A stretch of 64,000 nucleotides of DNA from positions 1 through 64,000 of the forward strand of contig NW_025955028.1 in the NCBI RefSeq assembly GCF_022376445.1, written 5' to 3'. Made by a program: the position numbers and the translations under genes. Source of the DNA: Fomitopsis serialis (lineage: Eukaryota > Basidiomycota > Agaricomycetes > Polyporales > Fomitopsidaceae). Of this stretch, positions 46,561 through 58,758 are shown piece by piece (the first letter of the stretch is position 1; every line of letters starts with the position of its first letter). The notes below the pieces were generated by a model, which saw only the letters and a list, made by a program, of their open reading frames with translations, searched no databases and was not told the DNA's origin.

Positions 46561-46603
46561 GCAGTGGTGCCTTTGGTGCAGTCAGCGGACTCGTTCATGT
46601 TGT

Positions 46604-47830
46604 GACCATCATGCTGATGGGTGGCGAGCTTCTCTAGAGCGATTGCCAAGAGTGTAGGAGATAGCTTGCTCTATGGTGTGAGCATTGAGGTCTGTGATCA
46701 GTAACAGCCGACGCAGGGACAGGGGACCCGGAGAAGAACGCACGGATGACACCTGCAGAGACTTGACCGTCGATCCACTTGACCGCGTCGGGGAAGGAGA
46801 TATGGCGCTTGGAGACATCGGCGTTGGTACAGTCGGGGCCCGGTGAACGTAGCGAACATGATAACTAGGATGCGAGGGTCGTCACTCGAAAGCCGGATGT
46901 GCGGGCTGGCTGAAGTTGAATCTGCTGGTAGAGCCTGCACGGGCTTATATATCCCCCATCGAGCGCGTGTAAATCCCGGTTATTGGCATATGAGGGCGAA
47001 GCCCTATGTAGACCCCCTCTATCGAGTGCACCTCCAATGCGAGTGACTGGACGGAGCATCTGCATTTTCTGCCAAAACAACATGATCAGCTGAGAGACGA
47101 AGACGCGATAGTAGTGTCCGCACATTCACACACGGCGTGAGACGAGAAGCAACGTCTCGTCTCAACGGCACACTGGCCTTGCCTGTACGAGTACTAGCGG
47201 AGCCGGAGCATGTCAGCGCCGCATTGACAGAGTATCCCGGGGTAGACAACACCCTGGAACGTTGGCAGAGCAACAGAAGTACAGGACATAACAGCCCATT
47301 GGGCGCACGAATATCGTGACCACTCTTTCAATTGGGAGATACCTGACAGGTATGTTATCCGGATACGTTGGTAAATTCGCCTCAGGCTGCAGGAGTATGC
47401 GTCCGCTACGCGCAGTCTGACCGCGCAGAGCCAGGTTGGATGGGCCAAATAAGCCAGGGGAAGGAGTCGTGCCAGATAGGCTCTGCAGCGTAAATCGTAG
47501 GGGACCATACATCCCACAGAGTGACATGTCGAAAGTGGTGTACTTACGGTCGGCACGAGCTCGAGTCACTGAAATCCGACTCGGAGGCATTAGTCGCTGT
47601 CCATCGCCCCATCCGCCGTTTGAAGTGTTTGAGTGCACGCTTGTATGCTGTGGTGAGACGGAATCGCTCGACGACACGACGGCGGTGTGGTGGCTGGGAG
47701 ACGTCGGGCCGAACATCGAATCTTGTAAGTATAGTGAAGGAGAGTGGTTCCGCTTTGGGACGCCGGCGCTTCCGCTTTCGGAAATGTTACGACGAGTTAG
47801 CATGACGTCAGCGTGCACTACAGCCATGGC
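46604..47830. repeat. Large duplicated block shared with 56990-58130
   Basis: Contains a decayed YciI gene start, its TATA-containing promoter (GGGCTTATATATCCCCCATC here, with GGGCTTATATACCCTCCATC at the second copy) and about 900 bp upstream, including the phrase CCCTGGAACGTTGGCAGAGC. Small indels and point changes make the copies diverged; the frames over the upstream part look non-coding. Confidence 0.65.
46735..46870 (-). pseudogene. YciI-like gene fragment
   Basis: The minus strand encodes GPDCTNADVSKRHISF and WIDGQVSAGVI, matching APDCTDADVSKRRISL and WLDGQVSAGVI of the gene at 57326. The N-terminal residues are out of frame and the second exon is not found downstream, so this is a remnant. 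Confidence 0.65.
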
Positions 47831-48436
47831 CAGCTAGCTGTTCCTTAGACTGTCAAACGTTCAAGTCACTTGAAGTACTGGCCCCTCACGTCGTACTTAT
47901 TATCTAACAGCCAGAGGGCTCGTGTCCGAGACGTGGTTGGACAGCGCTGAGCAGTCACTCACGATACCTCCTCTTGGTTCCCTCCCTGCATGTTGCCCAC
48001 CAGCATCCGTGCAAACATTCGGCGACTCCATTATTTGGATTGTCACCTCTGAACAATATCGCACGACGAGCCACGCGGGGCATAGCCAGATGGCAAACTT
48101 CAGCAGGTGGTACCAGTGATGCGCCGCGACGGCTGAGCTAACAATGGCCATATTTTCGCACCCAAAGTGAACGTCCGTAACATATAAACTCGAGCAAGGT
48201 CGTGCTGGGACCGGGTTGGTAAGTATCCAGTCTTGACTCTCTCAACCAAGCAACAGTCTCGTGTCGGCAGTGTTCACCGTCACAAGAGAGGGAATGCCCG
48301 ATCGATTATTGGTGAACCTACATACACGATGCTACACCGAGAACGCCCTATTATACACTGTTCAGAGACGACAGCAGAGCAATGAAACGTTTACAACAAT
48401 ACACATCCAATTCTACCATCACGAACATCCCAGGAC

Positions 48437-49724
48437 TCAGGCCTTGACTCCGTTCCTTACCTTCCAATCCCTCCCCGCTGCGTCCGCGCCCTTGATCGCC
48501 GCGAAGACGATCTCCTCCGTGATGAGCCTGTCCATGTTCCAGATCGTCTCGTTCGGCGCGCACGCAAGTCGCGCGACGCGGATCAGCTCCTCGTCCGTCG
48601 CCGCGCCGATCCCCAGGTCCGCGAGCGTCACCGGCAGCCCGACGGAGACCATCAGGGCGATGTAACGGTCAGACTCAGAGGTGGGCGCCCCGTCGAGGAC
48701 GAGCTGGCAGATGGTGCCGAAGGCGACTGTGGGTGATGGGTGAGTAGAGGCGGAGCAAGAGCGCGATGGCGGCGCTTACCCTTCTCGCCGTGCATCTTCG
48801 TGTGGAGGGTGTGGTTGTCGATGGCGGTGAGGCCGTTGTGGATCTAGACACGCCTGTCAGTAACGATACAGTACAATAGCAGCGGCGAAAGGTGCTCACA
48901 GCATGTGCGGCGGCGAGACCACCCGACTCGAAGCCCAAGCCCGACAGGAGCGTGTTCGCCTCGACGACAGCTTCGAACGCGGGCGTGACCGCCTTCGCCT
49001 TGTTCGCCTGGACCGCCTGGCGCCCATACTTGAACAGGATCTCCTCGCACTTCGCGCCGATCGCCGTGGCGACCTCCGTCGGGAGGCCCCCACCAAAGTT
49101 GGGGCTGTTCTTCGCGGCCTTGGCCTCGAGGTTCGTCGCGAGCGCGTCGCCGATGCCCGCGGAGAGGAAGCGCGCGGGGGCCTTGACGACGACGCTCGTG
49201 TCGACGAGGACGGTGTGGGGGTTGCCGGAGTAGAAGCGGTAGCTCTCGAACTCGCCGTTCGGCTTGTAGATGACGGAGAGCGCGGAGCAGGGCGCGTCCG
49301 TCGAGGCGGTCGTGGGCAGGACGGCGATCTGGAGGCCGAGGTCGTCCGCGATCGCCTTGGCGGTGTCGATAGTCTTGCCGCCGCCGAGGGCGACGATGAA
49401 GTCGACGGAGTTGTCCTTCGCGAGGGCGCCGACGCGGGCGACCTCCTCTCTGGAGGCCTCGCCGCCGAAGATGCCGCGCGTCACTTTGAAGCCGGAGGTT
49501 TCGAGCGCACCGGTGAGGTCCTTGCCGGCTGCGCGATGTCAGACCCAGCGACAGTACATTACGCGACACTCACCAAGGCCGTACACGAGCTCATCGGAGA
49601 GGAGGAGCGGGGCCTTGCCGAACGCAGACAAGTACTTGCCCGCGTTCTGGATGGCAGAGGGCCCCTGAATGTACTTGGACGGGGACTGGAAGAGCCGCTC
49701 AGTAACCTTGTTAGGGTTGGGCAT
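48437..49724 (-). CDS. Glycerol dehydrogenase (iron-containing/GldA-type alcohol dehydrogenase)
   Basis: Predicted NAD-dependent, metal-dependent oxidation of glycerol to dihydroxyacetone. Exons 49724-49574, 49528-48900, 48843-48780 and 48726-48437 sum to 378 codons (377 aa), close to bacterial GldA. VALGGGKTIDTAKAIAD is the nucleotide-binding motif; TTASTDAPCSALSVIY follows. The three metal ligands of the family appear as Asp in GIGDALATNLEAK, His in GGLAAAHA and His in DNHTLHTKMHGEK. The frame stays open upstream for 95 more codons to an ATG at 50009 that would give an Arg/Ser-rich leader (MMLRTSTNWLALGRAQIRSR), possibly mitochondrial; a donor-like GTGAGT at 49892 lies in it. The shorter start is the safer one. 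A truncated copy is at 39769-40275. Confidence 0.88.
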
Positions 49725-50009
49725 GTCTTTGGGAGGGGTAGCTGCGAAGCTGTGTGGATGAGATGTGTTGAAATTGCGAGATGGGGAGGCAGAGACGCAG
49801 CAGGGGCAGGTCTTATGAACGGCGTGAGCTGAGGAAAGGGTCTGCGGGCCGGATGTGAGCTGCGTGGGTGCGGAAGATAGATGGCTACTCACGGGCTGGA
49901 GAGAGGGGCCGCGACCGAGAAGAGACCGGGAGGGGATAGAGGGACTGTGTCGAGATCGGATCTGCGCACGCCCTAGAGCGAGCCAGTTCGTCGAGGTGCG
50001 CAACATCAC

Positions 50010-50900
50010 TCCTCGGTCTGGTACTCACTAGTACTGTCTGTTACAAGCCGGGGTCTGTCGCGGGCGGAGGCTACTCACCCAGTGCACGCCCGGATGTGTG
50101 GCCTGGTGTGCGTCATTTATGTGGTTTTGGCGAGGCTGAGATGGCACTCGGCCCGCCTGCCCAGGAAGGTGGCGGCACGCATCCACTGTGCGAGCAGTGA
50201 GTGCGGGGCCCCGCCGCAGTCAGGGCGCCCCTCGGGGCTACCACCGCAAAGAACCAGGTGATAGCTCTTCTGACGGGCGCTGGATGCCCCGAACTGCATT
50301 CCAACATCGCAGGTGGGCAGCCGTGGGTTTGCTGACCGTGTCATCTGACCCTGGGCGGCCTCACTCTATTGGAAAGCCCATGCGCGATCATTAAGAATGA
50401 CCGGGTTCTTCGTCCTGCATTTCGTCATGCGCGAGCACGGATGTACCAGACACATCGGCGTACTGCGCTCACGTCCCGGTGGGGATACCTACACGTAGCG
50501 TATCCCCACTCGGACCTGTGTATGTGCACGAGTCTGGCCTCGTAACGTACTGCGATAGCCATGAGGTCACTGTCGTACAGCCGATGGACAGGAATGGATG
50601 GATCAGACTCGAGAAGTAGTTTGGTGGCATCCAGTGGCTCGACCTGTAGCTTGGGATCGTCCGAACTGCAGCCCGGAGGACACGATGTCACCAGTGTCTC
50701 GTAATGCCTTCGACTTCGAGATGCCTCGAGTTGTGCGAAGCCGACACCGAGCTCCCAGGCGTTCATCGCTCGCCCGTCTGACAACCAATGGCTGAGGTGA
50801 CATATCTGGACCGCGCTGGCAGCATGCTGGACCCAACCGATGCGGCCCAGTCACGGTCCATTAGGCGCAGATATAGATGAGGTATTTTTCCCTTATCGGG
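50010..50900. other. No supported gene
   Basis: Upstream of glycerol dehydrogenase. A minus-strand open frame at 50425-50784 (119 codons; includes ELGVGFAQLEASRSRRHYE) has some protein-like character but no recognised domain, and an overlapping plus-strand frame exists. The promoter of the dehydrogenase must lie here. Confidence 0.4.
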
Positions 50901-50911
50901 TCAAGTATAGT

Positions 50912-53570
50912 GAGCGGGTTTGAGGGAATCATGGCGGTCCCAGGCGTCGAAGTCGAGGCATTCGAGAAGCAACAAATGTGGGATGGTTGAGAGGAGGATC
51001 GTGTGTACTAAACGCTGGCATCGCGGTTCGCCGAAGCTGCATTAGATAAGCACCCGCCTCATTACTACTTTGAGACACCGAGTCCAGAGGGGCCGACCGA
51101 TCCCCCCACGAAGACTCGAGCGATCTCGTCGTACATAGAGGCAAAAGTGAGTCTCTTTCTCTGCGCAACTCTGCGCACTTGAGCTTGATACGTGAGGCTT
51201 ATTCTGAACCACGACGGCAGTTCTAGCATAGTGCCGACGATCACAAGCAAGTGATTCGCCGCGCCAGCACTGCTCTAGGCATCGTACACCCATGGCCAGG
51301 TCAGCCTTCAGCAGCTAGCGTTATTTCCAGACTTATAGGCCCCTATGTCCGGACTCGCACCGAAGCGGAGGAGGTCGGTCTCGGTGCTCACCATCGAACA
51401 CGGCAGTGCCGAGGGCTAGCCACTGGCAGACCATGGCGGGTGCACTGGTCGAATGGCAAATGGCGCGGATCACCTGGAGTCAAGACCGCGACGTCTTCCG
51501 TTTGTGCACATTGTTATGCGAGCGCAGCGGTCGTCTCGCAATTGTCCGAAGTGACACAATCTGGAGATCGAGCACGAACGCCGCGCGTCCGATTACACCA
51601 CGAGCTCCGCGGCATTGAGAATAGAGGTGAATAAGTGAAGGATTCTGTGCCCGTCGTGACTTCAAGACGACGACGGTTTGGTCATTTGGCTTATCGTTCA
51701 CCTGCTCTAGGTTTTGTTGTCTGCGACACGTCGGTGACTGCGCGACCGATCATATGTGTGTGGCAAGTCGCTCAGGCCCATTTGAACGGTTTACCCAGGA
51801 GTCGCATTATGGGGAACAGGTGAGTCAGAGATTCCGAGCACACATCTCACCACCGGCGACATCAGAGGCACACCGTGCTTTCACGACTCAACAATTCCAT
51901 TCCACTGTCTATCACGTACTGGGACATCAAGTAATCCGTTGCGTAGCCTGCACTAATTCAAGTCATCCATGTCCAGCCTAGCGAACACCGCATCCTCCCA
52001 TGCGCGCGCGAACAGCTCGTCCTCCTCGATTGCCCTCGCAAGCAAATACTCGTCTGAGTCGTCAAGCGCCCTCAGCTTCGGCCCGGGCCTCAACTCCTGC
52101 GGATCATGAACAGGACTCTTCTCAGGGAGCCACTGTTGACCCGGCCTTTTCGAACCGGGAGGTGGTTGTAGCGGTCGCAATGCATGTTGACGGCGCGGAG
52201 GCCGAGGCGGTGCGGGCCGTTTGGCGCGTTCTCCTGCCCGTCGGAAGATCAGGTCCCGAGCGTAGAGCTCGTTGTCGAAGCTGCGCTGTGCAAGCGCATC
52301 CTCTTCGAATGCACGCAGGCCGCTGGTATGTATCGTGAGTGGAGGCTAGTCACGGGGAAGAAGGGGAGAAGACTCACAGTCCCGAAGGGGCGGCTAGTGC
52401 AGGTGCCGCGGTGACAGCGAAGAGCACAGCAGATATAACGGCGGGGTAGTACATGTTCGACGTGGCAGGACGTAAGAAAGGTGTGAACGAAGGGAAGCGA
52501 AGTCGTAAAAAAGGGAAGGCTGGGGGCAACGGTCCGGTCAGTGAGTAAAACCGCGTCGAAACAACCTGAAGGCTACTCACTAACCAGCACCTTCGCCTGT
52601 AGGTGAGCTCGAAAGAAGGAATGAGCTGAGGTATGCCGACGGAGGAGTCGACACAATTTATATCGTGTCTAGGCAATGTCTAAGCGCTTCCTAGTACTTC
52701 CCTGGACGTGTCGCGACAATTACTACTGTCAATCAAGTCCGTTTTGACAGATCCAATCAAGCAGTGAAGCACACAGTGAGGATGGCGTCACCATCCGTCA
52801 ACAAAGCTGGCACAGCCTTAGATCTATCGAACGTCCTCGTTTTTATGCCGGTGTTCACTCAATAGCGCGTAGGCTTGCTTTCCCTTCCGCGCTCACTCGT
52901 TTTTGTGCTAGCATGACTGTATTGCAGAACTACCCTGTGTCTGGCGAGCAACTCAAAAGTTCCACTCGCGGTCTCACATACGTCATCGTAGGCTATGTCG
53001 ATCCCATTCCACTGTCATAAATCGTGAAAAGAGCCCCCTGCATCGGGATTGATTCTGCTCTTGACAGTCTCATTTGATTCCCGATCTCGTTGCTAGAGCA
53101 AGCCACTTAATCTGCACATAGGCTTATCCCGGTAGTACTGTAACGCCTACTCTAGTACTGGCCGGGGCTCAGGCACCAATACGCGACCGCTTGTGCTCTG
53201 TGGGGCATTGGCCTAAGCATAGATCGGCGAAGCACTTGCCTACATACCGACGTCGCACTCAAGTATGCGACCGCTTTGTGCTCTGCCGACGATAATTTGC
53301 AAGAAATAATCAATGTATGCGACGGTGACACATGAGCTATATGTCGGTGGACAGCGCGCTACCGTGACAGTCGTGGACCCACCGGGAGACAATATCGCAC
53401 ACGGCAACACCAGCCCAAGTAACTCAGGTAGACACAAGACGCAGATAGTATCGCCCAAGCCGAGGTCCTTCGCGTATCGGTGCATCTCGCACCTTCTTGC
53501 GCTGGCACTGCCACTCGCGCCGATCACGACTCATCCGTCACGGTGAGCGAAACTTCCCCGTGAATCAGAG
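50912..53570. repeat. Segmental duplication unit U4 (contains SSP4)
   Basis: Same order as U3: the GAGCGGGTTTGAGGGAATCA block, module D, the 3' flank, the secreted-protein gene, its promoter and the distal block ending in CGATCACGAC-CATCCGTCACGG, which is nearly identical to the end of U1 (about 39610-39640). Confidence 0.7.
51953..52454 (-). CDS. Small secreted protein SSP4 (array member 4)
   Basis: Exons 52454-52378 and 52322-51953 give 148 aa without frameshift. Signal peptide MYYPAVISAVLFAVTAAP. Mature part: FEEDALAQRSFDNELYARDL, a short basic/Pro middle (RPAPPRPPRRQHALRPLQPP), then DDSDEYLLARAIEEDELFAR and AWEDAVFARLDMDDLN. The C-terminal half is closest to SSP3, which suggests these two are sister copies. 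Confidence 0.75.
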
Positions 53571-53732
53571 GGTGACTATCCGTAAGGCTTTGATGTGGTT
53601 CGACTTGGGTTCGACGGCTCTATACATTAAATCAACCGTTCCAAACCCGAGTATTGACTAGTCTCGATCCAGACGGTATAGCGTTACGGCTACCGCCGAG
53701 CGGACCTCGAAAAACCATTACTATTTTTGTAC

Positions 53733-56240
53733 GGCGAGTCCAGACCTCCTCCTTCACTGAGTCCCTTTCTCTGCACACCTCTTCGCACTCGATAGATGTA
53801 GCCAAGTTGTAGCGCTGATGATGATTAGATTTACAGTCCCGACGGGACCGCTCGACATTATGATTATATCCTGAACCACGGCGACAGTCCTAGTATAGTG
53901 ATGCCTGACGATCATAAGCAAGCATCTCGCCGTGCCAGATTTCACTGTTCTAGACATCGTACACCCATGGCCAGGTCAGCCTTTGGCATTTGCAGCCAGC
54001 GCTGGTTTACAAATTGATAGGCCCCTATGTTCAGGCTCGCACTAAAGTGGAGTATGTCGGTCCCGGTGCTCACCATCGAGCACGGCAGTGTCGAGGGCTA
54101 GCCAGACGGTGACGGGCAGTGGCTGAGGTCGAACGGCAGATGGCGTGAATCATCTGGAGTCAAGACCGCGACGTCTTCCGTTTGTGCACATTGTTGTGCG
54201 GGCGCAGTGGTCGTCTCGCAATTGTCCGGAATGACACAATCTGGAGATCGAGCGTGAACACCGCGCGTCCGATCAGACCACGAGCTCCGCGGCATTGACA
54301 AAAAAGGTGAAGGATTATGTATCCGTCGTGACTGCAAGACGAGGACGGTTTGGTCATTTGGCTCATCATTTGCTCAAGTTGCTCTAGGTCTTGTTACCTA
54401 TGGCACGTCGGTGACTACGCGACCGATCATATGCCATGTTTGGCAAGGAAGTCCATGGCGAGCACGATCTCAGCAATCATGTCGCTCAGGCTCATTTGAA
54501 CGATTGACCCAAGAGTTGCATTATGGGAAGTAGGTGAGTTAGAAGTTCCGAGCACATCCCCTCACGGGAGACATCAGAGGCGGACGGGGCTTTCACAACT
54601 CAACAATTCCATTCCACTGTCTATCACGTACTGTGACGTCAAGTAATCTGCTGTGGGCGACGTAGCCTGCATACTAGTAGTCCAGGTCATCCATGTCCAT
54701 CCTAGCTGAGCGTTCTAGCGAACACTGCGTCCTCCCATGCGCGCGCGAACAGCTCGTCCTCCTCACTTGCCCTCGCAAGCAAATACTCGTCAAGCGACCT
54801 CACCCGTATTGGCTTTGGGGCAGATGGTGGAGGACCATGCTGGGGACCACCATACGGAGGCCCGGGACGTGGCTTTCTGGGGCCAGGTTTGGGATGGAGC
54901 GGCGTCCGGGTGGGAGTGGGGGACCGTGACCGTTGTGGACGACTCGGATCGGCGTTTCCTCTGGCCAACAGGTCCCGAGCATAGAGCACGTCGTCGAAGC
55001 TGCGCTGTGCGAGCGCATCATCTTTCACCGCACGGAGGTCGCTGTCACGTACCGTGAGTGGAGGCTAGTCACGAGAAAGACGAGACTAACAGTCCCGAAG
55101 GGGCGGCTAGTGCAGGTGCTGCAGTGACCGCGATGAGCACAGCGGATATAACGGCGGGGTAGCGCATATTCAACGTGGCAGGGCGTAAAAATGCGTGAAG
55201 GAGGAAATCGAAGTCGTCAAAAAGCGAAGGCTAGGGGCAACAGTCCGGTCAGTCTGAGTATCATCGCGTCAAAACATCCTGAAGGCTACTCACTAACCAG
55301 CAACCTCGCCTGTAGGTGAGCTCGAAAGTAGGAATGAGCTGAGGTACGTCCACGAAGCTCGACACATTTTATAACGTTTCTAAGCGCTTTGCGGTCCTTC
55401 GATGGATCGTGACAGATACTGTCAATCAAGTACCATTAGATACGAAGGCACAGCCTTAGCTCCATCGAACACCCTCAATACTGATGCCATTTTCACTGAA
55501 TAGTATGTAGGCTCACTTTCGCGCTCACTCATTCCCGTAGTATCGTGGAACTGGCTATACTTGAACTGCTCTGTGGTCCGGCAATGAGCAACCCAGAAAG
55601 TTTTCACTCGCGATCTCACATACAGTACTAATTTCAACTTGAACCTCGTCCTACATCATTGTATGTCGATCACATCACAGCTAGGTCCATTTCGTTGGGC
55701 CCCGCGCCTTTCAAACACACATAGGCGGAGTCCAGCGGGTTTGATATGGGATCACAAACACTTCGTAAATTATGAAAGGAGCCGCATCAGCCTGTGTCAA
55801 TTCCGTCTCATTGCTGGATCAAGCCACATATACTACACAACATGCAAGTCTCCAACGCATTCTCCCGGTAGTATTGTAAGCTCTGCTGGCCGGGACACAA
55901 ATGCGCGACCGCTTGTGCTCTGCGGACGATAATCTGCAACACATAAGCTATATATCGGGGGACAGCGCGTTACAGCCGTGCGACGACCCACGCGGGAAAC
56001 GATCGCACACGGCAAAACAGTCAGATAGATAGACAAATGACGCAGTTGGTACTGCCCAAGCCGAGGCCCTTCGTGCATCGATGCTGGCCTCTCGCGGTAA
56101 CGGCCGAATCACGATGCATCCATGAGAAAAGCTTCCGCGAATCAGCAAATGTAGCGAAGGCACTGGCGCTGATGCTGGGGATTGATGCCGATGACTGCTT
56201 CGGACTTGAGCTTGGACAGTGGCGCAGGTATAACCACTGA
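53733..56240. repeat. Segmental duplication unit U5 (contains SSP5)
   Basis: Module D (53940-54410), 3' flank (54415-54670), secreted-protein gene, promoter and distal block (55900-56200). A further unit fragment starts at about 56255 with the same border sequence as U3 and the block GATCTCGTCGCGCATGGA near 56436. Confidence 0.65.
54702..55167 (-). CDS. Small secreted protein SSP5 (array member 5, altered C-terminus)
   Basis: Exons 55167-55091 and 55041-54702; the donor is GTTAGT rather than GTGAGT. Signal peptide MRYPAVISAVLIAVTAAP. Mature part: VKDDALAQRSFDDVLYARDL, a Pro/Gly-rich middle (GPPYGGPQHGPPPSAPKP), and LDEYLLARASEEDELFARAW. About 13 extra bases next to a CTAG (54706-54718) replace the usual end by TLS and a stop at 54702; the family tail MDMDDLD is still readable beyond, to a second stop at 54674. 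It is thus the only member without the acidic C-terminus. Confidence 0.7.
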
Positions 56241-56989
56241 GCTGCTCAGCCGACTCATTCACGTTGCCAACTACCATCATACTGAGGAATGGCGAGCTTC
56301 TCCATAGCGATGGTCAGGAATGTGAAATAAGTAGACGGTTGGCGAAATGCTAGGAGGGTGACAGAGAAATTCAACGAGCTAAGGCGGGTCGAACCAGAAA
56401 GGACGTACCAACGGTTCGGATTCGACAATCGAGTGATCTCGTCGCGCATGGAAGCAAATATGAGGCCCTTTGTCTGCGCACTCAACAGATCTTATCCACT
56501 GGCAGAAGCTATGAGTCGCGTAGCATCTGTCCAATGGCAATGTTATTGAGTGGGGTGATGCTCACGATCATGATGATCAAGATGTCCCGCTCTCTGCGCC
56601 CGGTCTAGGTAGGTCAAGTCAGTTATGTGGGGAGCAGCGCTTGGTTCATCATACGAAGGTGGTGCACACGGCGATTGCACTCAGGCTCGATTCGATGCCG
56701 CAGACACGGCAAGGCTAGATCGTTGCTCATAACAAGTTCGTCGAACCTACATCGTCACAAAGCCCAGACCTGTTCCCGCGGAGAGATCCCAAAAAATCGT
56801 TGCGTCAACCACAAGGCACACAAGGCACCAATCCGCCGTCTGATGCCAACCCCCAATATCTAAGCCCTGGAGAGTAGGGGGCCAACCGTGAGCTTGGCCT
56901 TGTCCCACTACACTCAGGCAAAGACAGATGTTCATCAGCGTTCCGAGCGGTGTACAGAGCGTGCCGCGCTACGTACGACGTTCCCGGTG

Positions 56990-57326
56990 AAGTACGGGCT
57001 CGACTCGACGACGGCCTTGGCCGCGGCGAGTTCCCCGCCTTGATGATCATCAGCGAGCCGCGCGAGTCGGGCATCGTGTTCGCGGGCGGGGCCTCGTCGG
57101 CCGCGAGGATCGCGCCGTTGAGGTCTGCGTTCAAAAACACCAGCGTGTGAGGTCAGCATCGTCCGGCAGCGACGTTGGGGGCGGAGAAGAACGTACGGAT
57201 GACACCTGCAGAGACCTGGCCGTCGAGCCACGTGACGTGCGCTTCGGCGAGGGAGATGCGGCGCTTGGAGACGTCAGCGTCGGTGCAGTCGGGGGCCCAG
57301 AGGACGTAGCGGAGCTGAGTAGACAT
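56990..57326 (-). CDS. YciI-like (YCII domain) protein
   Basis: Small ferredoxin-fold protein of the YciI family; its enzymatic role is generally unclear. Exon 1 encodes MSTQLRYVLWAPDCTDADVS, KRRISLAEAHVTWLDGQV and SAGVI. After an intron of about 80 bp (GTACGT...CGCAG), exon 2 has LNGAILAADEAPPANTMPDS, RGSLMIIKAG, then LAAAKAVVESSPYFTGNV. One base is missing from a G run near 57040 (GCGGGGAACTC) for the frame to hold. The last exon was not identified; a GTACGT donor follows FTGNV, so the 3' border is provisional. TATA-like GGTATATAAGCCC lies near 57415. Confidence 0.7.
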
Positions 57327-57329
57327 CGT

Positions 57330-58130
57330 TGCTGAGATGCTCGTGCGAGGGCGGGTGTCTGCTCGAAAGCTGGATGTGCGGGCTGGTTGCTGAGTCTGCT
57401 GGTAGAGCCCGCACGGGCTTATATACCCTCCATCGAGTGCGGCGTGTTTCCGTCTGGACCCGCACCTCCGATGCGGGTCGGAATGTCGAGTGAGCAACTT
57501 GTCGGGGCACCTACGGTTTTGGTCGGACGACATCAGCTGAGAGATGAAGACGCGAAGAGTGTCTGCGCACTCACGCAGGACGCAGGGCGAGGAGCGACTT
57601 CTCATCTCAATATCGCACTGACCTTGCCCGCGAGAGCAACGGAGCCCTTGGAGCATGTCGGCGCGTTGACGTGCCCCATGGATGCGCCCGAACGATTTTC
57701 ACGATTATCGTAATGGAGGGCGCTACGCCGTTGAGTCCATAGTCGGCGTCGCCAAAAAATGTCAGCACAGTATCCCGAGGTAGACAAAACCCTGGAACGT
57801 TGGCAGAGCGACAAACGTACGAGACATGATAACCCATGGAGCGCGTGAGCATCATGGCGGCCGCATGTTCGGAGGGCACCTGACAGGCATGTTATTCGGG
57901 TCGATGTTCGCAAATTTACCTGCAGGTATATGCGTCCGCTGCGTACAGTTCGACAGCGCAGAGTCGGCACAAGTCGAAAACCGACTCAGGGGTGGCCCAT
58001 CAGTCGCGATTCCCATCACCACGTCCGCCGTTTGAAGTATCTGACTGCCCGCATACATGCTGCAGCGAACCGGAATCGCTCGACTGGGCTTCCCGCCTGT
58101 TCGCAGGAGTGCAACTTTTTGCTTGTAGGG
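57330..58130. repeat. Second copy of the 46.6-47.8 kb block
   Basis: Upstream region of the YciI-like gene, similar to 46870-47830 including the TATA box, CCCTGGAACGTTGGCAGAGC and the ACCTGACAGG(C/T)ATGTTAT phrase. It has no conserved open frame, supporting a regulatory or spacer nature. Confidence 0.6.
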
Positions 58131-58758
58131 AGTCATGCCAGTCTGGGATCCTTGGTCCTTTATAACACACGATCATCCGCGCCGAATGCGATCCGAGGAC
58201 TGCACGGCGCGCGACGGACGTCGACGCCGAGGGCCCGTCACGCATAGTCAAATGTGAATCATCTCGGACCCGCCGAGCATGCAGAGACAACGCCTCTAAC
58301 GGACGTGTCGGGGCACGTCGTCCCACTAGTATTGAGCGCGGTTGTAGTACAAGAACAGTGTGGGGAAGGGTATGGGATTAATAGCCATGCCCAACGGGCC
58401 ATCACCGGATATTTCTAGTGGCCGACGGCCAGCGCGTCTGAATAAACGCATCAACGGTCATGGAACTGGTCCAGGCGGTCCGTGCGTTGAACCAATCCTG
58501 GAAAGAGAGCGCCCGCCGTGCCTCTTGACGAACACTGAGCCGACTATTGCATGGGGGGAAAGTCAACACAAGGAGCGCGAAAAGCACTTTCCCGGACCAA
58601 ACGTCCAACACGGATTGTCGGGCTTCGCTGGGGACCCGTCAAACAGCACGTCCAAAATGACCAAAAATACCTAACACCTCACGAGCGCCAAATCCGCGTT
58701 ATGCCACCGCTCGCGCACGCAGTATGCCAACGCTTGGCACGCACGCAGTACCCGCAGG
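58131..58758. other. No recognisable gene
   Basis: Region between the duplicated array and the ZIP transporter. Open frames are short and overlap on both strands; no repeat structure stands out. Confidence 0.45.

Noticed and set aside
47213..47827. 204-codon minus-strand frame upstream of the YciI fragment
   Set aside because: The second copy of this duplicated block (57.6-58.1 kb) does not keep the frame open.
37984..55167. SSP genes as Kex2-processed repeat pheromone precursors
   Set aside because: No regular KR or RR site separates the repeated motifs and there is no CaaX end; processing at A-R is only a possibility, so no such name is given.
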